Below, piece by piece: positions 14,425-19,312 of a stretch of 19,312 nt of DNA. Below the pieces are notes generated by a model. It did no database searches and was not told the origin of the DNA. It saw only the letters and a list, made by a program, of their open reading frames with translations. Positions within the stretch are counted from its first letter, which is position 1; each line of letters starts with the position of its first letter. Made by a program: the position numbers and the translations under genes. This stretch comes from CAYPEZ01 sp964622275 (GTDB lineage: Bacteria; Patescibacteriota; Minisyncoccia; Phycocordibacterales; UBA6899). The stretch is taken from assembly GCA_964622275.1 (NCBI GenBank), contig CAZUMX010000018.1, forward strand, positions 1 to 19,312, read 5' to 3'.

Positions 14425-15040
14425 TCATTGCATTTGGCTGAGGAACACGTGGAACCCGGGTTTTAGATTTTTCATATTCTGATGCAACAGGAAGCTCAAT
14501 TTCCACGTGATATGCAAGAACACTACTTTCTGGAGTCAAAACACCCGCAACGACCCCACCCGTAATTGTCATCGCACGAACATCCTGTAGTGTCAGCTCT
14601 TGTTCAAGATCACGCATAAATGTTTTGAAAATCGGATATGGCGCCGTCACATCAAATTGCACGAGAACAGAGGTGTTCTTCTGAGAAGATGCGGATTTTT
14701 GGGCATCTACTGAAGGCATTGTCACTGATGGCGAGTGTAGAATGAGCCCGTGGCGCTGTGCAAAGGAGTTGATTTGAAAAAGGAGGAGTGTTTGATCCAC
14801 AGCTGTTGGAAGAAGTTTTTCCAGACGCGCTCGGTCGCGCTCACTAATAGACTCTACCTGCGCAAGTAATTTCCCCTGAAGATCTCGGATTTCTCCGGCA
14901 CTATCTATCGCACTTTGATAGTCTTCTTTGTTCGTCTGAATCACCGCGATATCTTGATATGTTGGATAGACATAAAGAACAAACATCAAACCAGAAAGAA
15001 TGACGAGGGTGAATGGAAGAATGTACCGTGAGGGAGACAT
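14417..15040 (-). CDS. pilO: PilO-like alignment complex protein
   Basis: A 207-residue bitopic membrane protein. The short cytoplasmic N-terminus MSPSRY is followed by a membrane segment (about 7-25), a coiled coil (about 33-75; IQTNKEDYQSAIDSAGEIRDLQGKL), and an extracytoplasmic ferredoxin-like domain (about 90-190; LLLFQINSFAQRHGLIL and VQFDVTAPYPIFKTFMRDLEQ), the PilO architecture. It would form a heterodimer with PilN and stack on PilM. It starts 3 nt after the pilN stop and overlaps the next gene by 8 bp. Sequence similarity in this family is low, so the call rests on fold pattern and gene order. Confidence 0.88.
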   Translation of the reverse strand: MSPSRYILPFTLVILSGLMFVLYVYPTYQDIAVIQTNKEDYQSAIDSAGEIRDLQGKLLAQVESISERDRARLEKLLPTAVDQTLLLFQINSFAQRHGLILHSPSVTMPSVDAQKSASSQKNTSVLVQFDVTAPYPIFKTFMRDLEQELTLQDVRAMTITGGVVAGVLTPESSVLAYHVEIELPVASEYEKSKTRVPRVPQPNAMNE

Positions 15041-15043
15041 AAT

Positions 15044-15685
15044 TTATTGTTGTGGGATCAGAGACCCTGTTTGAGTGATTGGAAGAGTCTCTTGCGCCAA
15101 AGGAGGGACAACATACTTCATCACTTCAGGGGAAAGAGTAAGCGTAAGATTAAACCCAACAACACCTGTTTGTTCTTCAAGTTGAGAATTGTCAATTGCC
15201 ACTTGTGTAATGCGGGGATTTTTTCGAAACTCTTCGAGCTGGGCATATAAAATACCGAAATTTGGTGCATCTCCCTGAAGAGTAACGATATATCCTTTCT
15301 TTTCTTCTCGAGAGAGATTCATTCCCTTGTAATACACTGATTTAAGAGTATTTGCTTGGAGTAGATCGAGGAGGCCTGTGACTCCCACATGGTTATCAAC
15401 TGCTTGTTTCGCAAGCTTGAGGCGTGCTCCTATTGCTTTAAGGTCTTCAATTGCTTGTGGATTAAACTTCTCTTTCTCCGTAGCAAGTTGGGTAGCAAGT
15501 TGCGTGACAGCAGCGGATTCTTTTTTGTGAAAATAAAAAGCAAGACCCGTCATAATGAGCATCGAAAAAAAGATCGCCGCACTGATGATTGTGACAACAG
15601 GAATGGGCTCATGGCGACGCATGCTTGCCTCTTCCTTAAATATAGGGCGTTGAGGGATGAACGATGTGTCAAAACGTTGGTCCAT
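15044..15685 (-). CDS. pilN: PilN-like alignment complex protein
   Basis: A 213-residue bitopic membrane protein. The cytoplasmic N-terminus MDQRFDTSFIPQRPIF stands in the place of the PilN motif that docks on PilM. A membrane segment (about 29-51) is followed by a coiled coil (about 52-95; QLATQLATEKEKFNPQAIEDLK) and a ferredoxin-like domain containing LLDLLQANTLKSVYYKGM and VTLQGDAPNFGILYAQLEEF, as in PilN. The gene begins 45 bp after pilM, and that gap holds a strong TGCTACAAT box, so it may be transcribed both with and without pilM. Confidence 0.9.
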   Translation of the reverse strand: MDQRFDTSFIPQRPIFKEEASMRRHEPIPVVTIISAAIFFSMLIMTGLAFYFHKKESAAVTQLATQLATEKEKFNPQAIEDLKAIGARLKLAKQAVDNHVGVTGLLDLLQANTLKSVYYKGMNLSREEKKGYIVTLQGDAPNFGILYAQLEEFRKNPRITQVAIDNSQLEEQTGVVGFNLTLTLSPEVMKYVVPPLAQETLPITQTGSLIPQQ

Positions 15686-15699
15686 GAAATTCTGTGATT

Positions 15700-15708
15700 A
15701 TTGTAGCA
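15700..15708 (-). promoter_or_regulatory. Extended -10 box TGCTACAAT before pilN
   Basis: Minus-strand TGC followed by TACAAT (15700-15705), 14 nt before the pilN ATG. It gives the best match to TGnTATAAT in the window. Expected leader about 7 nt. The -35 is weak or absent, as usual for extended -10 promoters. Confidence 0.55.
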
Positions 15709-15730
15709 CGCCTAAAGTTATTGTTGTCCC

Positions 15731-16837
15731 CTACTGGAGTTTCTTTAGGGCTAAACCGATGGAAACTGCAAACTCTGGACCTGCATCTCGAAGGATTGGC
15801 TCGAGAACAGCTGGAGCTTCAATTTTTCCAAAAGGGTGCCCAAATACGACTTCGGTCTCAAAACTTAATTTAATGACATCAGAAAGACCTTTGAGGAGTG
15901 CTCCACCACCCGTGAGAATAACCTTACTCGCACGAACATGTTCACGCTCTTGATAACGAACAAGAATACGATTTGCCTCAGCAAAAATCCGCTCAATAGA
16001 AAGACGGACGATGTCTGCCATTGCTTTATCTTTAGGATCACCATGGAGGCCGTAATCACGTTTAAGCTCTTCTGCCTTTAGCATGTCGTATCCCTTTGCT
16101 CTCGAGAGTGCAAGTGTAATGTCTTGTGATCCTGAGTTGATGAGGTGACTCGAGCGAACAATCCCCTCTTCGATCATCGCTATTTTTGTATTTGCGGCAC
16201 CAATGTCCATCATCATGACAAGAGAGTTGTCATGTTCCATCGTCGAACGAATTGCACTAAAGATTTCAACCTCGAATGCCGCAGTATTTACCTTGAGTTC
16301 TTTTGCGATTGTCTGATATTTTGTGATGATGTCGTTGTGTATGGCGGCAATAAGCACATCGGTTTTTGGGGTTTTATCCTCAACCTTATCTGGGTCAATA
16401 TACTGTCTAGCCATTTTGGGAATCACCCACCAGTTAAGAGTTACTTCAGAAATCGAGGTGGGAATATACTTTCGTGCTTCTATGGGAACCACTTGATCGA
16501 GTTTTGCTTGACCCACATCTGGAAGGCGAATTACCGAGAGCATCGTTGCTGTCAGTGGTATTGAAAAGACGATATCGCGAGAAGTGATATTTGCCTCTTT
16601 AAAGAGGATATTCATCGCCTCAACGATTTTTTCTGCTGGAAGGTTTGTAGCTTGTCCAATCGCAAGCCCTGCCATAGGACCGAGGGCAAGTTCTCCATAT
16701 GTATCAAGAACTGCCTTGGAACCTTTTTTCTTCAGCTGAATTGCCTTCACAAAAGACGACCCAATATCCACCCCGACAACCGCTGATGGCGATGAGGACA
16801 TTTTCAGAAGACCAGAAAGTTTTTCAAAAGGATTCAT
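15731..16837 (-). CDS. pilM: Actin-like pilus assembly ATPase
   Basis: A cytoplasmic FtsA/actin-fold protein of the type IV pilus alignment complex, which binds the N-terminus of PilN. The 368 residues have the phosphate-1 motif VGVDIGSSFVKAIQ (21-34), the RKYIPTSISEVTLNWWVI segment typical of PilM (about 123-139), phosphate-2 MMDIGAANTKI (209-219) and the adenosine motif ILTGGGALLKG (307-317). All nucleotide-binding motifs look intact. It is the first gene of the minus-strand pilus cluster, divergent from comF across a 100-bp region. The start at ATG 16837 lacks a clear Shine-Dalgarno sequence. Confidence 0.95.
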   Translation of the reverse strand: MNPFEKLSGLLKMSSSPSAVVGVDIGSSFVKAIQLKKKGSKAVLDTYGELALGPMAGLAIGQATNLPAEKIVEAMNILFKEANITSRDIVFSIPLTATMLSVIRLPDVGQAKLDQVVPIEARKYIPTSISEVTLNWWVIPKMARQYIDPDKVEDKTPKTDVLIAAIHNDIITKYQTIAKELKVNTAAFEVEIFSAIRSTMEHDNSLVMMMDIGAANTKIAMIEEGIVRSSHLINSGSQDITLALSRAKGYDMLKAEELKRDYGLHGDPKDKAMADIVRLSIERIFAEANRILVRYQEREHVRASKVILTGGGALLKGLSDVIKLSFETEVVFGHPFGKIEAPAVLEPILRDAGPEFAVSIGLALKKLQ

Positions 16838-16878
16838 GGCAAAAGGAGCGCCAGGGTCCTAGAGGTGCGCTTAGGGCA

Positions 16879-16887
16879 AGTGTAGCA
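16879..16887 (-). promoter_or_regulatory. Extended -10 box TGCTACACT before pilM
   Basis: Minus-strand TGC followed by TACACT (16879-16884) in the pilM-comF divergent region. The predicted leader to the pilM ATG is about 35 nt, containing AGCGC...GCGCT inverted arms. It shares the TGCTA core with the pilN, pilB and tRNA-Ser boxes. Confidence 0.5.
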
Positions 16888-16925
16888 CACCCAAGGCAGT
16901 TCCTTGCGTGTTTTCAACAGTTCTG

Positions 16926-16931
16926 TAGGCT
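16926..16931 (+). promoter_or_regulatory. Possible -10 box TAGGCT before comF
   Basis: TAGGCT lies exactly 6 nt (GAAAAT) before the comF ATG. A TTGCGT 16 bp upstream is a weak -35 candidate. The box matches only part of the -10 consensus, so its main support is the spacing shared with other starts here. Confidence 0.3.
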
Positions 16932-16937
16932 GAAAAT

Positions 16938-17552
16938 ATGCTCCAGCGTATCATCACGTTTCTCTTCCCCTCTCTATGTCTTCGATGTAACTCTGAAGGA
17001 GGGCTGCTCTGTGTGGAGTGTCAAAAAGACCTCCCAGTCATCCCTTTCCAAGTTTCATTACACTCGTGGGCTCTTCTTCATTACCACGAAAAACCGAGCC
17101 AACAATTGATTTTTGCCCTAAAATTTGGAGGGAAAAAAGAACTTTCACGGACCTTTGCTCAACTTCTTAGGAAATGTATTGGGCACATTTCCTCTCAAAA
17201 CACCAATATCGTGATCGTTCCTGTGCCTTCATCAACAAAAGAGAAAAACGCTCGCGGATATGATCACATAGCACTTATAGCAAGAGAACTCTCAGAGATT
17301 ACAGCCATTCCCTTTGTTGACGCTCTTCAAAAAACTCGAGACACCAAAAGACAAGTTGAAATGCTCAATCGCAAAGAAAGACTTCTTAATCTTCGTCAGG
17401 CGTTTTCCTTCTCTCCAGATGCAGATATTGCTGGAAAAATCGTTGTCGTGATTGATGAGCTCACAACAACGGGAGCTACATTTGAAGAAGCACGTAGAAC
17501 GCTTCTTCAAGGAAACCCAAAAGAAATTCTTGGTCTCGCCCTTTGCCACTAG
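16938..17552 (+). CDS. comF: ComF family phosphoribosyltransferase-like protein
   Basis: A 204-residue protein of the ComF/GntX family, tied to natural transformation in several bacteria. The N-terminal zinc motif C14-x2-C17...C25-x2-C28 is intact. LKFGGKKEL (61-69), VPVPSSTKEKNARGYDH (94-110) and the PRPP-binding loop VVVIDELTTTGAT (169-181) follow. The acidic pair is D173-E174 instead of the usual Asp-Asp. It is divergent from pilM, which suits a role in moving DNA taken up through the pilus into the cytoplasm; its exact biochemical activity is not settled in the family. It converges with the next gene, with 23 bp between stops and no terminator. Confidence 0.93.
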   Translation: MLQRIITFLFPSLCLRCNSEGGLLCVECQKDLPVIPFQVSLHSWALLHYHEKPSQQLIFALKFGGKKELSRTFAQLLRKCIGHISSQNTNIVIVPVPSSTKEKNARGYDHIALIARELSEITAIPFVDALQKTRDTKRQVEMLNRKERLLNLRQAFSFSPDADIAGKIVVVIDELTTTGATFEEARRTLLQGNPKEILGLALCH

Positions 17553-17575
17553 AAGAGACCAGAACAAATGGTGGC

Positions 17576-18076
17576 TCACTTCACCACAAGTGGTTTGTGA
17601 CTCAATATCTCTTCCACTTCTTCGAACCCTTCAGGAAAGGCAAAGTTATACCTTGCTGGGAGAGCAAAGACATACGTTGCGTTTCTCCCAAGCTCAGTTG
17701 GCCCAATGGGCGCAGCACCAACATGAAACTTTTCATCAGAAAGATCCCGCCATTGAGAAAGGGTAAAAATGAGAATCGGAATATCTTGCCGCGGGTGTTC
17801 TTCTGTAGATAATGGGTGGCGGATGAAAATCTCACTCCCCTGCGCCACAACTCCGCTTTCTGCATTCCCCGCCCAAGTTCCTGTCGCAATACGGAACCCT
17901 TTCCATGTTTCAGGTAAAGAAAACACAAATCCATATTCCTCATTATGATATTCCACCTTAGTCGTCACGACTTGGTTTGTGGGCGAAACACTGGGCTGCC
18001 GTTGAGTTGCATGGAAAAGCCAAAATCCAAACCCCGCACAGAGCACTAAGACAATGACGAGCCAGAGATTTTTCAT
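17576..18076 (-). CDS. Membrane-anchored extracytoplasmic protein, function unknown
   Basis: Not recognised as a named family. The 166 residues start with a single N-terminal membrane anchor (about 4-21). A short Pro/Ser-rich linker follows, then an outside domain with the segments YHNEEYGFVFSLPETWKGF and, near the end, NATYVFALPARYNFAFPEGF, a layout seen in many small CPR proteins. C13 does not sit in a proper lipobox (Leu precedes it), so lipid attachment is unlikely. The start at ATG 18076 is supported by TATACT 6 nt upstream. A longer frame from 18208 would begin inside tRNA-Ser and is rejected. Divergent from tRNA-Ser, convergent with comF. Confidence 0.82.
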   Translation of the reverse strand: MKNLWLVIVLVLCAGFGFWLFHATQRQPSVSPTNQVVTTKVEYHNEEYGFVFSLPETWKGFRIATGTWAGNAESGVVAQGSEIFIRHPLSTEEHPRQDIPILIFTLSQWRDLSDEKFHVGAAPIGPTELGRNATYVFALPARYNFAFPEGFEEVEEILSHKPLVVK

Positions 18077-18082
18077 GTATAT

Positions 18083-18088
18083 AGTATA
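18083..18088 (-). promoter_or_regulatory. -10 box TATACT before the membrane-anchored protein
   Basis: Minus-strand TATACT with exactly 6 nt (ATATAC) to the ATG at 18076, the same box and spacing as at the receiver gene (12185-12190). Predicts a leaderless mRNA. The -35 is weak. Confidence 0.5.
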
Positions 18089-18160
18089 AATGCTGTACAC
18101 AAGAGAAGCGAATACCGCTCGAGAGGACCCAAACCCTTTGTAGAAAAAGTCTCTATCTTG

Positions 18161-18169
18161 TGCTAGATT
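18161..18169 (+). promoter_or_regulatory. Extended -10 box TGCTAGATT of tRNA-Ser
   Basis: TGC followed by TAGATT (18164-18169). Eight bases separate it from the first base of the mature tRNA, where transcription must start at or before 18178. TTGTAG at 18138-18143 is a poor -35 at 20 bp spacing. It calibrates the TGCTAnnnT motif seen before pil genes. Confidence 0.55.
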
Positions 18170-18177
18170 ACCCAATT

Positions 18178-18264
18178 GGAGAGATGGCCGAGCGGTTGAA
18201 GGCACCACACTGCTAACGTGGCAGGGGGTAAAACCCCTCGAGGGTTCGAATCCCTCTCTCTCCG
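18178..18264 (+). tRNA. tRNA-Ser (GCT)
   Basis: An 87-nt type II tRNA. Acceptor stem GGAGAGA (18178-18184) pairs with TCTCTCC (18257-18263), discriminator G at 18264. D-arm GGCCGAGCGGTTGAAGGCA. Anticodon loop CTGCTAA with GCT at 18212-18214; the closing A-C pair of the anticodon stem is a mismatch. Long variable arm AGGGGGTAAAACCCCT. T-arm GAGGG-TTCGAAT-CCCTC (18240-18256). CCA is not encoded. Confidence 0.96.
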
Positions 18265-18270
18265 TATTTT

Positions 18271-18301
18271 GAAAATCCCTTGCTCAAGCAAGGTGATTTT
18301 C
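18271..18301 (+). terminator. Terminator hairpin after tRNA-Ser
   Basis: GAAAATC-CCTTGC (18271-18283), loop TCAA, GCAAGG-T-GATTTTC (18288-18301): a 13-bp stem with a single bulged T at 18294 and a T-rich 3' arm. Same architecture as the tRNA-Asp terminator: GC core, A-rich/T-rich base and one bulge. Confidence 0.8.
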
Positions 18302-18315
18302 TTATGAGGAGAGAA

Positions 18316-18546
18316 GAAAGAGGTTTGAGCCTCTTTCGCGAGGGATTCGAAGCCGTTCTCTCATATTTCTAAACAAATCAGATTGCGAAGAAATGAGAAA
18401 CGGATACTGCTCCAGTAAGGAGCGAATCCTATCTACTGGAGGGATTCGAAAGACGGAGCAAGTTTTCATCAGCAGATGAAAATAGCGAGTCGGGGTCGCG
18501 ACCGATCTTTTTTGCGACAGCAAAAAGTCGAGTTGTGACCGAATCC
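18316..18546. repeat. Hairpin-packed non-coding element with antisense T-arm copies
   Basis: Six inverted repeats fill about 210 bp. (a) GAAAGAGG/CCTCTTTC 18316-18337. (b) 18353-18370 with 18389-18403, 15 pairs with C and AT bulges. (c) CTCCAGTA-AGGA/TCCT-TACTGGAG 18410-18441. (d) TTTTCATC/GATGAAAA 18463-18482. (e) palindrome GGTCGCGACC 18494-18503. (f) TTTTTGC/GCAAAAA 18509-18526. Between or within them, GAGGGATTCGAA occurs at 18340-18351 and 18439-18450, each the exact reverse complement of the tRNA-Ser T-arm (18245-18256). CGAATCC recurs at 18423-18429 and 18540-18546. A 90-codon TTG-start frame crosses the minus strand but looks like a by-product. This could be a structured RNA, a 3' UTR element or a miniature repeat. 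Confidence 0.7.
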
Positions 18547-18570
18547 TCTGCTTCTCATTGTATAGAGGCC

Positions 18571-19110
18571 TCAACCTTCCTCCGCCAACTTGGCCAACTT
18601 CCGTACCGTATTTACGTTCCGAGCAGTCATATGCTTATAGACCTCGGTACCAATAAACTTACGCATAGCGCTTTTATTGTAGTTGACCCTCTTGAGATTC
18701 CAGATAATTGCGCCTGGTACATACCTGAGAACATCAACACCCTCACGTTTAACAATGAGATTGATGGTCTTTTTTGAATCAAATTTTTCCCAAAGGAAAA
18801 GAACATCTGTTCTTTGAACAGAATCATTTTTCCAAGTAGACGGAATTGTTTCAGCTACTTTTTGGAGCCCCTCCGCAGTACACACCATTGTCCGTATGGG
18901 AAAGCCAAAAGCTGCTTCGAGCTTCTTTTCTATGATAGATATAAGAATGGAAGGACTCTGTTTTTTTGTTTCAAAGAGAACATTGCCAGAATTGATGTAC
19001 GTTAAGACATTCGTAAATTCTAAAGATTCAAAAACTTTTTTGAGCTTTGCCATCTCAACTTTACTCTTCCCTCCTACATTAATTCCACGAAGAAGTGCGA
19101 CGTAGCGCAT
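18571..19110 (-). CDS. DUF1697 family protein
   Basis: 179 residues, the usual length of the DUF1697 family, whose biochemical role is unknown. The family signature is clear: N-terminal YVALLRGINVGGKSKVEMAKLK (residues 3-24), then FTNVLTYINSGNVLFET (about 32-48), FPIRTMVC (about 70-77) and a C-terminal block with KFIGTEVYKHMTARNVNTVRKL (about 151-172). Probably cytoplasmic, as no signal or membrane segment is seen. It starts 4 nt after the stop of the upstream membrane protein gene, with which it is likely co-transcribed; GTGGGG about 7 nt upstream could serve as a ribosome site. Its 3' end faces the hairpin element and no classical terminator follows. Confidence 0.92.
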   Translation of the reverse strand: MRYVALLRGINVGGKSKVEMAKLKKVFESLEFTNVLTYINSGNVLFETKKQSPSILISIIEKKLEAAFGFPIRTMVCTAEGLQKVAETIPSTWKNDSVQRTDVLFLWEKFDSKKTINLIVKREGVDVLRYVPGAIIWNLKRVNYNKSAMRKFIGTEVYKHMTARNVNTVRKLAKLAEEG

Positions 19111-19114
19111 AATG

Positions 19115-19312
19115 TTACCCCACTCTCTTTACAAACTCCTTGTAATGATCTGCCCGCTCTTCAGCAAAAAAATCGAGTGTCAGCGATAGTGCACTTTCGA
19201 ATGCAAGTGCGATACCAAAGCCGAACCAAAATCCTTTGAGCGGAAAAAACATCATGATCATGATTCCAGAAAGGATGAAGAGAGCAATCTCGATCCAGCG
19301 GATACGAATGAA
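19115..19312 (-). CDS. Small membrane protein, 5' end cut by the window
   Basis: The last 65 codons of a minus-strand gene ending in TAA at 19115-19117. The visible part has two hydrophobic stretches (IEIALFILSGIMIMMFFPL and GFWFGFGIALAFESALSLTL), then a charged tail (DFFAEERADHYKEFVKRVG) that is likely cytoplasmic. No family is recognised with confidence. The close spacing to the DUF1697 gene (4 nt) suggests one operon. The N-terminus lies outside the window, so total length is unknown. Confidence 0.75.
   Translation of the reverse strand, partial: FIRIRWIEIALFILSGIMIMMFFPLKGFWFGFGIALAFESALSLTLDFFAEERADHYKEFVKRVG

Noticed and set aside
18077..18208. N-terminal extension of the membrane-anchored protein
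   Set aside because: It would start inside tRNA-Ser and cross its promoter; ATG 18076 gives a standard membrane anchor.
18340..18450. A second, partial tRNA gene suggested by TTCGAATCC on the minus strand
   Set aside because: The bases flanking the loop do not pair into a T-stem, and no anticodon or acceptor arm is present.
18302..18574. A 90-codon minus-strand frame with a TTG start overlapping the DUF1697 stop
   Set aside because: It consists of the hairpin arms and T-arm-like repeats, begins with TTG, and its product shows no domain. Frames of this RIP-rich kind are typical by-products of T-arm-like DNA.
1..19312. CRISPR array, insertion sequence or prophage
   Set aside because: No regularly spaced direct repeats, transposase, integrase or phage genes were seen.

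Overview
The window reads as a chromosomal stretch of a bacterium with a small, tightly packed genome that uses the standard code (TGA is a stop, for example at ligA). Gene content and order point to the Patescibacteria/CPR group, most likely a Parcubacteria-like lineage. The indicators are a one-locus type IV pilus cluster with no secretin, an orphan receiver between pilB and pilT, gatC-gatA without gatB, and small CPR-style membrane proteins. This placement is an inference from family knowledge, not a database match.

Layout. Positions 1-96 hold the 3' part of tRNA-Asp(GTC) and its terminator. A short structured gap leads to a plus-strand MazG-like pyrophosphohydrolase (271-606). From 16837 down to 609 every gene lies on the minus strand. 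In transcription order these are pilM, pilN, pilO, a small membrane protein in the pilP position, pilB, a CheY-like receiver, pilT, pilC, two paralogous major-type pilins separated by a perfect terminator hairpin, pilD, four minor prepilins (FimT/GspH-, PilW-, PilV- and PilX-like), then ligA, gatC, gatA and a His-rich membrane protein. On the right are a plus-strand comF (16938-17552), a minus-strand membrane-anchored protein (17576-18076), tRNA-Ser(GCT) with terminator, a 230-bp hairpin-packed non-coding element (18316-18546), a DUF1697 protein, and the 3' end of a small membrane protein cut by the window edge.

How the genes work together. PilD processes the six prepilins. PilB and PilT are the extension and retraction motors, PilC is the platform, and PilM/N/O is the inner-membrane alignment complex. 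ComF fits DNA uptake through the same machine. LigA and GatCA are housekeeping genes on the same strand; no terminator is visible between the pilus genes and ligA.

Most notable signals: (1) the hairpin array next to tRNA-Ser, which carries two exact 12-nt antisense copies of that tRNA's T-arm; (2) repeated -10-like boxes 6-7 nt before ATG codons, suggesting leaderless mRNAs; (3) a shared TGCTAnnnT extended -10 motif before pilM, pilN, pilB and tRNA-Ser; (4) loss of zinc cysteines in both LigA and PilB.
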